Assembly (NCBI GenBank): GCA_963716215.1
Contig: OY970298.1
Span: 3,720,001 to 3,784,000, forward strand
Direction of reading: 5' to 3'
Source: JACVRW01 sp963716215
Lineage (GTDB): Bacteria > Actinomycetota > Thermoleophilia > Solirubrobacterales > Thermoleophilaceae
Length of the DNA: 64,000 nt
Shown: in pieces, positions 55,002-64,000 of the stretch
How the letters are laid out: every line of letters begins with the position of its first letter
How positions within the stretch are numbered: position 1 is the stretch's first letter
Notes under the pieces: model-generated
Told to the model about the DNA's origin: nothing
Database searches by the model: none
What the model saw: only the letters and a program-made list of their open reading frames with translations
Position numbers and translations under genes: made by a program

Positions 55002-56195
55002 TTGAACAGTCCAGACTCCGCCCAGCCTCCGGGGCCGTCGTCACGCCCCGCTGCCGCGACCCTCGAGTTCCGTGAGGCGACTAAGCGGTACCCGGGCCAG
55101 ACCGACCCGGCCGTCGACTCGCTCTCGCTGGAGGTCCCCTCCGGCGAGATCTGCGTGCTGGTCGGGCCGTCCGGCTGCGGCAAGACGACGGCCATGCGGA
55201 TGGTCAACCGCATGATCGACATAACGTCGGGCGACATCCTGCTCGACGGCAGCAGCGTGCGCGAACGCCGGCCGGCCGAGCTGCGCCGCGACATCGGGTA
55301 CGCGATCCAGCAGATCGGGCTGTTCCCGCACCTGAGCGTGAGCGACAACATCGCCACCGTCCCGCGCCTGCTGGGGTGGCCCAAGGACCGGATCCGGGCG
55401 CGCGTGGACGAGCTGCTCGAGCTGGTCAGCCTCGACCCGCACGAGACGCGCGATCGCTTCCCGGCCCAGCTCTCGGGCGGGCAGCGCCAGCGTGTCGGGG
55501 TCGCCCGGGCGCTGGCGGTGGACCCGCCGCTGATGCTGATGGACGAGCCGTTCGGCGCCATCGACCCGATCAACCGGGAGCGGCTCCAGAACGAGTTCCT
55601 GCGCCTGCAGCGCGAGATCCGCAAGACGATCGTGTTCGTGACCCACGACATCGACGAGGCGATCAAGATGGGCGACCGCATCGCGATCATGCAGCGCGGC
55701 GGCAAGCTGGCCCAGTACGCCGCCCCTGCGGAGCTGCTGATGTACCCGGCGAACAGCTTCGTGGAGGACTTCGTGGGGGCCGACCGGGCGCTCAAGCGGC
55801 TGTCGCTGCAGCGCGTGCGCGACGTGGACCTGTGGAAGGCGCCGCTGGTGCGCGTGGGCGAGCCGGTGGCGGAGGCGCGCGCCAAGGCCGCCGACAGCGA
55901 GGTGCCCTATCCGCTGCTGGTGGACGACCAGGGGCGCCCGCTCGGCTGGCTCTCGGAGCGTGGCCTCGTCGGCGAGCGCGTGCAGCCCGAGCTGAGCTCG
56001 AAGGCCGAGACGGTGGTCGACCTGGACGACATCCTGCGCGACGCGCTCTCGGATCTGCTGGCCGAGGAGGCCCAGTACGGGCCGGTTGTCAACGAGCGCG
56101 GCGAGGTCTGCGGCGTGCTCTCGATCGAGCTGCTGGCGCACGCCCTGAAGACCCCGCCCGAAGAGGTTCCCTCCGGAGCTGACGCCGCCGCATGA
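55002..56195 (+). CDS. Osmoprotectant ABC transporter ATP-binding protein with CBS domains
   Basis: ATPase of the OpuCA/ProV class, 397 residues. Walker A is GPSGCGKTT (about 55-63), the Q-loop IQQIGLFPHLSV, the signature LSGGQRQRVGVARAL and Walker B LMLMDEPFGAIDP. The C-terminal ~120 residues form a CBS pair (YPLLVDDQGRPLGWLSE, YGPVVNERGEVCGVLS) that may sense ionic strength or a nucleotide. TTG 55002 with AGGGAAG 8 nt upstream is the best start; an upstream frame reads through the hairpins. It leads a four-gene operon importing glycine betaine, choline, carnitine or a relative. Confidence 0.92.
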   Translation: MNSPDSAQPPGPSSRPAAATLEFREATKRYPGQTDPAVDSLSLEVPSGEICVLVGPSGCGKTTAMRMVNRMIDITSGDILLDGSSVRERRPAELRRDIGYAIQQIGLFPHLSVSDNIATVPRLLGWPKDRIRARVDELLELVSLDPHETRDRFPAQLSGGQRQRVGVARALAVDPPLMLMDEPFGAIDPINRERLQNEFLRLQREIRKTIVFVTHDIDEAIKMGDRIAIMQRGGKLAQYAAPAELLMYPANSFVEDFVGADRALKRLSLQRVRDVDLWKAPLVRVGEPVAEARAKAADSEVPYPLLVDDQGRPLGWLSERGLVGERVQPELSSKAETVVDLDDILRDALSDLLAEEAQYGPVVNERGEVCGVLSIELLAHALKTPPEEVPSGADAAA

Positions 56196-56893
56196 TCCTC
56201 GAGCTGGCCCAGGTCCAGATCCGCGACCGCACGGACACGTGCGAGGCCAACAACGGCTTCTGCCCCGACTGGATCGCGGACAACTTCGACCGCTACGTGG
56301 ATCCCTTCTTCCAGCACGTCTTCCTCACGGTCGTGGCGGTGGCGATCGGCTTCAGCATCTCGTTCACGCTCGCCCTGATCGCCTACCGGCGGCGCTGGCT
56401 GATCAACCCGGTCACGCAGGTCACCGGGATCCTCTACACCGTCCCCAGCATCGCGGCCTTCTTCCTGCTGCTGCCCGTCACCGGGCGCGGCAACGACACG
56501 GCGCTGGTCGCGCTGGTCGCATACGTGCTGCTGATCATCTTCCGCAACGTCCTCGCGGGCCTGGACAACGTGCCCGACGAGACCAAGGACGCAGGGCGCG
56601 GGATGGGCCTCACGGACCGTCAGCTGCTCTGGCGCGTGGAGGTGCCGCTGGCGCTGCCGGAGATCATGGCCGGGCTGCGGATCGCGGTCACCACCACGGT
56701 CGGGCTCGCGACGCTGGCGTTCTTCGCCGGCGCGGGCGGCCTGGGTGAGCAGATCTTCGCCGACATCACCTTCAAGTCGAACGTGGTCGTGGCTGGCGGG
56801 CTGGCGGTGCTGCTCGCTGCCGTGCTCGACGGCCTGATCCTCTTGGTCCAGCGCGCGATCACGCCCTGGACGCGGGCGGTGGCGGCTCGATGA
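56192..56893 (+). CDS. Osmoprotectant ABC transporter permease (OpuCB-like)
   Basis: 233-residue permease with about five to six membrane helices, starting after a periplasmic-like N-terminal segment with two Cys (TCEANNGFCPDW). The EAA loop DAGRGMGLTDRQLLWRVEVP is clear. VAIGFSISFTLALIAY and AVTTTVGLATLAFFAGAGG are typical OpuC/Yeh-type permease sequences. The ATG overlaps the ATPase stop by 4 nt. It pairs with the next permease as a heterodimer. Confidence 0.93.
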   Translation: MILELAQVQIRDRTDTCEANNGFCPDWIADNFDRYVDPFFQHVFLTVVAVAIGFSISFTLALIAYRRRWLINPVTQVTGILYTVPSIAAFFLLLPVTGRGNDTALVALVAYVLLIIFRNVLAGLDNVPDETKDAGRGMGLTDRQLLWRVEVPLALPEIMAGLRIAVTTTVGLATLAFFAGAGGLGEQIFADITFKSNVVVAGGLAVLLAAVLDGLILLVQRAITPWTRAVAAR

Positions 56894-57648
56894 GCACGAC
56901 CTACGCCTTCCTCGGCCAGTTCGGCGACGCGGTCGAGTTCATCTTCAACGAGCACGAGTCGCCCGCGGGCGGTGCCCAGGTCGGCGGCCTGGCGGAGACC
57001 TGGGAGCTGATGCGCGAGCACCTATGGCTCTCGATCGTCTCGATGGCGATCGCCTGCGCGATCTCGATTCCGCTCGGGCTGTGGCTCGGGCACATCGGCA
57101 AGGGCGGCTTCCTGGCCATCAACGCGTCCAACGTCGGCCGCGCGGTGCCGAGCCTTGCGCTGATCGCGTTCTTCGTCGCCTACATCGGGGTGGGGTTCAC
57201 GAACCTGACGCTGGCGCTGGTGCTGCTGGCGATCCCGCCGATCCTGACCAACGCCTATACGGCCGTCCGCCAGGTGGATCGCGACACGGTCGACGCCGCC
57301 CGCGGGATGGGCATGACCGGCCTCCAGATCGTGCGGCGCGTGGAGCTGCCGCTCGCGCTGCCGCTGATCTTCGGGGGCATCCGCATCTCGGCCGTCAACG
57401 TGGTGGCCACCGCGACGATCGCCCCGCTTGCGGGCGTGATCACGCTTGGCGACCCGATCATCAACGTCAACACCTACGGCGACGAGGGGAGGCTCGCCGC
57501 GGCGCTCGTCGTGGCGCTCCTGGCAGTCGTAACGGAGGTCACGCTCGGCGCGGTGCAGCGCGCCGTAACCCCACGTGGCCTGAAGCTGACCACCGCCGGC
57601 ACCCGCCGGCTGGCATTCCCGATCACTAGGAGGGAAGCGACCCGATGA
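56890..57648 (+). CDS. Osmoprotectant ABC transporter permease (OpuCD-like)
   Basis: 252-residue second permease. LWLSIVSMAIACAISIPLGL, VPSLALIAFFVAYIGVGF and the EAA loop DAARGMGMTGLQIVRRVELP match the family. The start overlaps the previous gene, and its last codons contain AGGAGGGA, the ribosome-binding site for the substrate-binding protein. The two permeases are clearly different from each other, as in OpuC systems with two membrane subunits. Confidence 0.93.
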   Translation: MSTTYAFLGQFGDAVEFIFNEHESPAGGAQVGGLAETWELMREHLWLSIVSMAIACAISIPLGLWLGHIGKGGFLAINASNVGRAVPSLALIAFFVAYIGVGFTNLTLALVLLAIPPILTNAYTAVRQVDRDTVDAARGMGMTGLQIVRRVELPLALPLIFGGIRISAVNVVATATIAPLAGVITLGDPIINVNTYGDEGRLAAALVVALLAVVTEVTLGAVQRAVTPRGLKLTTAGTRRLAFPITRREATR

Positions 57649-58625
57649 GGAAATCACGCTGGCTCGCACTGCTGATGCTGCTGCTCGTCTCGCTCGTGCT
57701 GGGCGCGTGCGGTAGTGACGACGACGACTCCGGAGGCGACGACAGCGCGTCGACCGCCGAGGAGGCGCCCGCGGCGGGTATCCAGAAGAACCCCGACAAC
57801 TCGTCGACCACGATCACGGTCGGCTCGAAGAACTTCACCGAGCAGAAGCTGCTGGGTGAGATCTACGCGCAGGCGCTCGCGGCCGCCGGCTACACGGTCG
57901 AGAAGCAACTCAACCTGGGCGACGAGCAGACCGCGTTCAAGGCAATCGAGACGGGCGAGATCACCGCCTATCCCGAGTACACGGGCACGGCGCTGCTGTC
58001 GCTGTTCGGCGTCAAGGCCGACAAGCTGCCGACCGATCCGCAGCAGGCGTTCGAGGACGCCAAAGCCGGCTACGCCGAGAAGGGCATGACCGCCTACGGC
58101 CCGACGCCTTACACGAACTCGAACGAGGTGGCCGTGACGCAGGAGACGGCCGACAAGTACAGCCTCGAGAAGATCTCCGACCTGTCCGAGGTGGCCGACC
58201 AGCTGACCCTGTACGGCACCCCCGAGTGCCGCCAGCGGCTCGACTGCCTGCTCGGGCTGCAGGAGGTCTACGGGCTCAAGTTCAAGAAGTTCGTGCCCGT
58301 GGCGATCGACCTGCGCCACGAGGTGCTGAGCAAGGGCCAGGCCGACGTGTCGATCGTGTTCACGACCGACCCGCAGATCGCACGCGAGAAGTTCGTGCTG
58401 CTCGAGGACGACAAGCAGATGTTCCCGCCCTACAACACGACGTTCGTCGTACGCGACGACGTGGTGGAGAAGGCCGGCGCGGACCTCGAGACGGTCGTTG
58501 GCCAGGTGGACGAGGGCCTGACCGACGAGGTGATGCAGGAGCTGAACGCCCGCGTCGACCTCGACAAGAAGACGCCGGAGGCGGTGGCCGGCGAGTACCT
58601 GTCGGAGTCGGGGCTCGTGCAGTAG
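57645..58625 (+). CDS. Osmoprotectant-binding lipoprotein (OpuCC/ProX/OsmF family)
   Basis: 326-residue extracytoplasmic receptor. The signal peptide ends in lipobox LGAC with Cys22, then an acidic linker (GSDDDDSGGDDS). The ligand domain starts TITVGSKNFTEQKLLGEIYA, the hallmark of the OpuAC/ProX type, and continues ITAYPEYTGTALLSLFG and YGPTPYTNSNEVAVTQE. The order ATPase-permease-permease-receptor with 4-nt overlaps defines one operon, closed by a strong hairpin. The left-edge Pot-type importer may bring in a related compound for catabolism; this one is more likely for osmotic balance. Confidence 0.93.
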   Translation: MRKSRWLALLMLLLVSLVLGACGSDDDDSGGDDSASTAEEAPAAGIQKNPDNSSTTITVGSKNFTEQKLLGEIYAQALAAAGYTVEKQLNLGDEQTAFKAIETGEITAYPEYTGTALLSLFGVKADKLPTDPQQAFEDAKAGYAEKGMTAYGPTPYTNSNEVAVTQETADKYSLEKISDLSEVADQLTLYGTPECRQRLDCLLGLQEVYGLKFKKFVPVAIDLRHEVLSKGQADVSIVFTTDPQIAREKFVLLEDDKQMFPPYNTTFVVRDDVVEKAGADLETVVGQVDEGLTDEVMQELNARVDLDKKTPEAVAGEYLSESGLVQ

Positions 58626-58639
58626 AGCCTGAGGGAGGT

Positions 58640-58667
58640 GCGTGCCCCCGCTGCGGCGGGGGCACGC
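58640..58667 (+). terminator. Hairpin terminator of the osmoprotectant operon
   Basis: GCGTGCCCCCGC and GCGGGGGCACGC form a perfect 12-bp stem with loop TGCG, beginning 15 nt after the stop. No U-tract follows; such bare GC stems are common actinobacterial terminators. Confidence 0.7.
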
Positions 58668-58668
58668 G

Positions 58669-58674
58669 TACCCT
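58669..58674 (+). promoter_or_regulatory. Leaderless-type -10 of mtnA
   Basis: TACCCT ends 7 nt before GTG 58682 and directly follows the upstream terminator stem. Confidence 0.45.
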
Positions 58675-58681
58675 CCGTCCG

Positions 58682-59617
<936 letters not shown>

Positions 59618-59639
59618 CATCCTCGCGGCGGGGCGCGAG

Positions 59640-61073
59640 ATGCTCCGGCGCGGCCTGGTGGAGGGCACCTCGGGCAACGTGAGCGCCCGCCAGGGGGAGC
59701 TCGTGCTGATCACGCCGAGCGCCCTGCAGTACACGGACATGACAGAGGAGGACCTGGTGACGCTCGCGTCCGACGGCGAGGTGGTGGCGGGCCACAGGGA
59801 GCCCTCGAGCGAGCGGCTCGTGCACCTGGCGGTGTACGCGGCCCGCCCCGACGCCCGTGCGCTGGTGCACACGCACAGCGCCCACGCGACGGCTTGGAGC
59901 TTCCTCGGCGAGCCGCTCGGCCAGGTGCTGACCGCGCCGTTCGCGCCGTCGGGGTCGGAGGAGATCGCTAACGCGGCGGTGGCGGCGCTGGGGGACCGCG
60001 AGGCCGTGCTGCTCGGAAGCCACGGCGTGCTCGGCGTCGGGGACTCCCCGGAGCAGGCGCTGGCGGTGTGCGCCGGCGTGGAGCGCGAGGCCGAGCAGGC
60101 TTGGGGCCTGCTGGCGCCGGTCGCGCGCAGCCGGCGCCCGCTCGTGCTCGGCATCGGCGGCGGCGGCGATGTGGTCGGAGCGCTCGCGACCGCGGAGGCG
60201 CTGCGCCTGCGCCACGGCGCCCGGCCCGTGCTCGGCGGCGTGTCCTGGGAGCGGCGGCCGATCGACCCCGAGCCGGGCCCGCGCGCCGCCGCGGAGATCG
60301 CCGACGCCCGGGAGCTCGCCCCTGGCGTGCTGCTCGCCGGCCCCGACACGCGCGTCCGCGCGAGTGGCGTGCGCTTCGCCGAGGCGCGCATGGCCGAGCT
60401 GCTCGGCGAGGAGACGGTGCTGGTCGACCCCAACCCCGGCGCGGCCGTGCTGGCCGACGGCCTCGAGGCCGCGCTGGCCGAGCTCGGCTGCGACCTCGCC
60501 GTGTTCGTGGACGTCGGCGGCGACGTGCTCGCGCACGGCGACGAGCCGGGGCTGGCCAGCCCGCTCTGCGATTCGATCCTGCTCGCCGCCGCGGTGGCGC
60601 TGCAGCGACGCGGAGGGCCGCCCGTGCTGGGCGGCGTGTTCGGGCTCGGCTGCGACGGCGAGCTGACGCCCGCGGAGGTGCAGGCCCGCCTCGCCGAGGT
60701 CGCTGCCGCCGGCGGGCTCGCCGCGCCGCCGCTCGAGCTCGACGACGCGATCGCCGCGCGCCTGGACGAGGCCGTCGCGGCTGTGCCGACCGAGGCCAGC
60801 GCCCAGGCCGTGCGGGCCTACCGCGGCGAGCGGGGTCCGGTCAAGATCCGCGGCGGGCGGCGCACGGTGGAGCTGACCGCCGCGGCGTCGCTCACGACTT
60901 TCTTCGACCCGACCGCCGCGATGGCCTCGGCCGCGCGGCTGGCCGCTGCGGTAGCCGACGCCCCCGGCCTGGAGGCGGCGAACGACGCTCTGCATCGCCT
61001 CGGCGTGCGCACGGAGCTGGACTACGAGCGTGACCAGACGCACACAAGCGGGAGCCCTCGAACGCCACCCTAG
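59640..61073 (+). CDS. Class II aldolase fused to a DUF1152 domain
   Basis: 477-residue two-domain protein. The N-terminal ~155 residues are a zinc class II aldolase/epimerase: GLVEGTSGNVSAR, the catalytic Glu in EPSSERLVHLAVYAA, Zn ligands in VHTHSAHATAWS and His in GSHGVLGVG. Residues ~165-460 match DUF1152 (LVLGIGGGGDVVGALATAEA, VLGGVSWERRPIDPEPGPR). Following mtnA, the aldolase probably cleaves methylthioribulose- or deoxyribulose-1-phosphate to dihydroxyacetone phosphate and an aldehyde. What DUF1152 does is unknown. ATG 59640 seems to clip about 13 conserved-looking residues (DILAAGRE); a rare upstream start is possible. Confidence 0.8.
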   Translation: MLRRGLVEGTSGNVSARQGELVLITPSALQYTDMTEEDLVTLASDGEVVAGHREPSSERLVHLAVYAARPDARALVHTHSAHATAWSFLGEPLGQVLTAPFAPSGSEEIANAAVAALGDREAVLLGSHGVLGVGDSPEQALAVCAGVEREAEQAWGLLAPVARSRRPLVLGIGGGGDVVGALATAEALRLRHGARPVLGGVSWERRPIDPEPGPRAAAEIADARELAPGVLLAGPDTRVRASGVRFAEARMAELLGEETVLVDPNPGAAVLADGLEAALAELGCDLAVFVDVGGDVLAHGDEPGLASPLCDSILLAAAVALQRRGGPPVLGGVFGLGCDGELTPAEVQARLAEVAAAGGLAAPPLELDDAIAARLDEAVAAVPTEASAQAVRAYRGERGPVKIRGGRRTVELTAAASLTTFFDPTAAMASAARLAAAVADAPGLEAANDALHRLGVRTELDYERDQTHTSGSPRTPP

Positions 61074-61077
61074 ATAC

Positions 61078-61587
61078 ATGTTCGAGCGCCTTCCTGACGG
61101 AGCTCCGATCCTCATCCGGCCGATCCGCGCGGACGACAAGCGGTTCCTGGAGGACGGGCTGCGGCACCTCTCAGACGAGTCTGTGCACAGGCGCTTCCTC
61201 ACCCCCAAGCGCAGCTTCAGCCGGGCCGAGCTGCGATACCTCACTGAGGTGGACGGTCGCGATCACGTGGCACTGGTAGCCGAGTACCCCGGCGAACCGG
61301 TTCGCCGCTTGATCGCGGTCGGCCGCTTCGTCCGCCTCGCGGACGACCCCGACGCCGCCGAAGCGGCCATCGTCGTTGCCGACGATTGGCAGCGTCGCGG
61401 CGTCGGCTCCCTCTTGGCCGAGCGACTGGCAGCGGAAGCGCGCCAGCTCGGGATCCGCCGCTTCACCGCCACGATGGCCAGCGACAACGTGCCGGCCCAC
61501 AAGCTGATGCGGCGGCTCACCGAGCACCTCGAAGAGCGCCACACCGGTGGCGGCGTTTCCGAGCTGGTGCTCGACCTGGCCGCTTAG
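61078..61587 (+). CDS. GNAT acetyltransferase
   Basis: 169-residue GNAT domain protein. ILIRPIRADDKRFLEDGLRH starts the fold, and the acetyl-CoA site is VVADDWQRRGVGSLLAERLA with the QRRGVG loop. It resembles the catalytic domains of Pat-type protein acetyltransferases (RRFLTPKRSFSRAELRYLTE), but no regulatory cyclic-nucleotide domain is fused. ATG 61078 lies 4 nt after the aldolase-DUF1152 stop; GTG 61030 is an in-frame alternative. Its stop codon is part of the next gene's -10. Confidence 0.86.
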   Translation: MFERLPDGAPILIRPIRADDKRFLEDGLRHLSDESVHRRFLTPKRSFSRAELRYLTEVDGRDHVALVAEYPGEPVRRLIAVGRFVRLADDPDAAEAAIVVADDWQRRGVGSLLAERLAAEARQLGIRRFTATMASDNVPAHKLMRRLTEHLEERHTGGGVSELVLDLAA

Positions 61588-61590
61588 ACT
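61585..61590 (+). promoter_or_regulatory. Leaderless-type -10 of the enoyl-CoA hydratase
   Basis: TAGACT, whose TAG is the acetyltransferase stop, ends 7 nt before GTG 61598. Confidence 0.4.
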
Positions 61591-61597
61591 CGGCCGC

Positions 61598-62412
61598 GTG
61601 GACTACGAGACCCTCCTCTACGAGCAGGACGACCACGTCGTCACGCTCACCTACAACCGTCCCGAGCAGCACAACGCCGTCAGCCGGACGATGAACCGGG
61701 AGCTGCACCACGCGTGGCAGCGCTTCCGCGACGACGACGAGGCCTTCGTGCTGGTGATCACCGGCGCGGGCGACACGACGCTTCTGCGCCGGCTGGGACC
61801 TCGCGGACGCGGCTGAGCTGAGCGAGCTCGGCGACTACGACGCGTTCCGCGTGGACCTCTACAACTCGCCCGGCGAGTGCGGCTACACCCGCAAGGTCGA
61901 CATCTTCAAGCCCGTGATCGCCGCGGTGAACGGCTACGCGTTCGCGGCCGGCCTCGAGACCGCGCTGCTGGCCGACATCCGGATCGCCGCCGAGAACGCC
62001 GAGTTCGGCGCCCTGGAGCGGCGCTGGAACATCGTCGGCGGCGACGGCATGACCGTGCGCCTGCCGCTGGTGGTGGGCTTCGCAAAGGCGATGGAGCTGA
62101 TCATCACCGGCCGTTCGATCGACGTCCACGAGGCGCAGCAGATCGGCCTGGTCAACGAGATCGTCCCGCGCGGGCAAGGCGCTCGAGCGGGCCCAGGAGC
62201 TGGCCCACGAGATCGCGGCGCTGCCTCAGGGAGCGATCCGCAGCGACAAGGAGAGCGTGCTGCGCGGCGTCGGGCGCACGCTCGAGGAGCGGCTGCGCAT
62301 CGAGGCGGAGCAGACCCTGTCGATGTTCATGCGCCGCGACTCGCACACGATCGGCGCGGCGGCGTTCAAGGCCGGGAACCTGAAGCCAGACTGGCCTCAC
62401 CACGGTCTGTGA
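61598..62412 (+). pseudogene. Enoyl-CoA hydratase/isomerase, broken by two frameshifts
   Basis: Crotonase-family sequence split over three frames. Frame 1 runs LTYNRPEQHNAVSRTMNREL to VITGAGDTT, where one extra base near 61781 moves it out of phase (expected continuation FCAGWDLADAAELS). Frame 2 holds VIAAVNGYAFAAGLETALLA and GLVNEIVPRG, where an extra G near 62172-62176 shifts it again (expected KALERAQELAHEIAALP). The rest ends PHHGL at 62412. Corrected, the protein has 270 residues, full family length. Either a recent pseudogene or two insertion errors in the assembly. It would have served acyl-CoA oxidation. Confidence 0.8.
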
Positions 62413-63568
62413 CCGGTCGCCGCGGCGATGACCGCGGCTGTACCACGAGCCGGTAAGCGGTCGCCCTCACCGAGCGCTCGCTCATGAGATGGGCGGTGCT
62501 GGCCATCAGGATCCGCATCATCCGCCAGGTCGACTCGCCCGCGTAGTCCACGACCTCCTGCTTGCGCCGCATCCAGCGCGGGTAGCCGCCCTTCACCCAG
62601 AGGTAGTAGTTGCGGCGGTCGTTGTGCATCTCGAGGATGTCGAAGCGATGCTTCGCGAGCGCGCTCGTGAAGGCCGGCAGGTAGACCATCCGGAAGGCGC
62701 CGGGCCAGACGTACTTGGTCACGAAGCTGGCGATGCCGAAGCGACGGTCCACGGAGGCGAAGTCCAGGTAGACCCGGCCGCCTGGGCGCAGCCAGGCCGT
62801 CAGCCGGCGCAGCACCTCGCCGTAGTTGGAGAGGTCCTCGATCGAGCCCATCAGGCTGATCGCGTCGAAGCGCGCGGTGGGCTCGTAGGTGAAGAAGTCC
62901 TGGTAGAGCAGCGTGGCGTCGAGCCCCTCCTCATCGAGCTTGCCGCGGGCGAAGTCGAGCTGGTGGCGCGAGAGTGAAATACCGGTGGCGGCGACGCCCC
63001 GCTGGGCGCAGTAGCGCACGAACCCACCCCAGCCGCACCCGACGTCGAGCACGGTGTCCCCGGGCTTCAGACCGAGCGACTCGAAGGCGTACTCGAGCTT
63101 GCGCTCGGCACCCTCCTCGAGCGAGTCGTCCTCGGAGAGGTAGATCCCAGGCGTGTAGACCTGGTAGGTCTCGTCGACGGCGAACAGCTGCATGTTCTCG
63201 CTGTCGTAGTGCTTCGCGATCCACTCGGGGTTGAGGCGCTTGCGATCGAACAGGCGCGGCTGCACAAAGGTCCAGGCCTTGACCAGCAGCTGCCGGTCCG
63301 ACAGGACCGTGCGCAGGTCCATCGCCGCGAACAGGTCGCCGTCGAAGTCGAGGTCGCCGCGCATGTAGGCCTCGACCAGCTTCAGCTCCTGCAGCGAGCA
63401 CAGCGCTTCGAAGCCAGCCTGGTTCTCGATGTCTACGCGCAGCTGCGGCTCACCCGGGCCGAACGACTCGACGCGACCACCCGGAAGTCGCACCTCGAAC
63501 GGGAACGTGGCGGAGGCAAGCCTCCGCGAGACCCGTTCGGGCAGCTCGGTGCCGGGGCGGTCCGCCAC
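62366..63568 (-). CDS. Cyclopropane-fatty-acid-synthase family methyltransferase
   Basis: 400-residue SAM-dependent enzyme that modifies unsaturated fatty acyl chains of phospholipids. VLDVGCGWGGF (173-183) is the SAM site; KHYDSENMQLFAVD and YLSEDDSLEEGAERKLEYAF are the CFA-synthase signatures. The N-terminal ~110 residues form the lipid-binding domain. GTG 63568 overlaps the upstream gene stop by one base (TAGTG). The 3' end overlaps the broken hydratase by 47 nt, and the basic tail (VVQPRSSPRRPVTDRG) may be non-conserved. Cyclopropanation or methylation are both possible. Confidence 0.9.
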   Translation of the reverse strand: MADRPGTELPERVSRRLASATFPFEVRLPGGRVESFGPGEPQLRVDIENQAGFEALCSLQELKLVEAYMRGDLDFDGDLFAAMDLRTVLSDRQLLVKAWTFVQPRLFDRKRLNPEWIAKHYDSENMQLFAVDETYQVYTPGIYLSEDDSLEEGAERKLEYAFESLGLKPGDTVLDVGCGWGGFVRYCAQRGVAATGISLSRHQLDFARGKLDEEGLDATLLYQDFFTYEPTARFDAISLMGSIEDLSNYGEVLRRLTAWLRPGGRVYLDFASVDRRFGIASFVTKYVWPGAFRMVYLPAFTSALAKHRFDILEMHNDRRNYYLWVKGGYPRWMRRKQEVVDYAGESTWRMMRILMASTAHLMSERSVRATAYRLVVQPRSSPRRPVTDRGEASLASGSRP

Positions 63569-63957
63569 TACTCCACCCGGCGCAGTGCCTCCAGGCCCTG
63601 CTCGCGATCGCCGAAGCCGTCGAGGCGGGTGAACTTGCCGTCCCGGTACTCGGCCACGTGCACGATCTCCGCCTCGACCGGCACCTGGCTGCCGCGGCCG
63701 CGCGCGATCGCCCGCAGGACGATCATCAGGTGGTCGCCCCGCTCATGGAACTCGAGCGGCTCGATCAGCAGCTCCTCCCACTCCTCGTTCGCCTCCTGGT
63801 ACCAGCGCCGCAGGCCCTCGTGGCCGCGATAGGTCGTGGAGCCGAGGCCGCGACCGAGGAACGGGCGCAGCTCCACGTCCTCGGAGAAGACGCTCACGAA
63901 GGCGTTGAGGTCACGAGCCCCCCACGCGTCGTAGGCGGCACGCGCCTTGGCGACCAT
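63568..63957 (-). CDS. SnoaL/NTF2-like protein (start near window edge)
   Basis: 129 residues from ATG 63957, with the cone-shaped alpha+beta SnoaL/NTF2 fold: AYDAWGARDLNAFVSVFSED, GHEGLRRWYQEANEEWEELL and the C-terminal strand AEIVHVAEYRDGKFTRLDGF. Such proteins include polyketide cyclases, isomerases and many of unknown role. The reading frame is open to the window end, so the true start may lie upstream. It is directly coupled to the fatty-acid-modifying enzyme. Confidence 0.78.
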   Translation of the reverse strand: MVAKARAAYDAWGARDLNAFVSVFSEDVELRPFLGRGLGSTTYRGHEGLRRWYQEANEEWEELLIEPLEFHERGDHLMIVLRAIARGRGSQVPVEAEIVHVAEYRDGKFTRLDGFGDREQGLEALRRVE

Positions 63958-64000
63958 GGTGGTGGGCTGTGGGCCAGCGTTCTGGAGGTCGGGCGATCTG

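Overview
This is a high-GC, densely coding chromosomal window with about 70 protein genes and no rRNA, recognisable tRNA, CRISPR array, insertion sequence or phage gene. F420-type oxidoreductases, a paired ArsA/Get3 ATPase operon, an Rv3030-Rv3031-Rv3032-like polysaccharide cluster, class II FBPase (GlpX), frequent GTG/TTG starts and many overlapping genes point to an actinobacterium. PilT, a SpoIVB-type S55 protein and a long-tailed FtsZ fit a deep lineage such as Thermoleophilia/Solirubrobacterales. That placement is inference; no rRNA is present to confirm it.

Left part (1-12,750): a divergent catabolic cluster. On the minus strand a Rieske oxygenase, two TetR regulators and a PotABCD-type ABC importer form one tightly overlapping operon. 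On the plus strand a small protein, an acyl-CoA dehydrogenase, an ADP-forming acyl-CoA synthetase and a flavin amine oxidase run the other way. Together they look like uptake and breakdown of an amine or quaternary ammonium compound. An efflux pump and a TMEM175-like channel follow.

12,700-19,650: a methyltransferase/GH57 branching enzyme/GT4 operon matching the mycobacterial methylglucose lipopolysaccharide genes, a divergent methyltransferase, a membrane protein and a photolyase. 19,650-29,970: Lon-domain protein, subtilase, gamma-glutamyltransferase, FtsZ with a ~157-residue N-terminal extension, a ParA ATPase, a SIS isomerase and two ArsA/Get3-like ATPases. 29,970-37,200: prenyl-lipid genes (phytoene synthase, geranylgeranyl-reductase-like), HxlR regulator, AIM24 protein, S55 protein, PilT and the principal sigma factor.

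37,200-43,400: a response regulator and a diguanylate cyclase converge on a 358-bp non-coding, strongly structured region bounded by ~46-bp inverted repeats; then MoeA, GlpX and a dodecin. 43,400-54,970: Lrp regulator with exporter, dehydrogenases, thiolase, hydrolases, methyltransferase, sulfurtransferase and F420-type enzymes. 54,970-64,000: an osmoprotectant ABC importer operon, MtnA followed by a class II aldolase fused to DUF1152 (a probable methylthioadenosine/5'-deoxyadenosine shunt), a frameshifted enoyl-CoA hydratase and a cyclopropane-fatty-acid-synthase-like enzyme.

Two window-wide patterns stand out. First, at about 20 genes a TANNNT hexamer lies 6-10 nt before the start codon, which predicts leaderless transcripts and explains divergent genes only 15-60 bp apart. 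Second, convergent genes overlap heavily, three times by sharing a palindromic CTAG that supplies both TAG stops.
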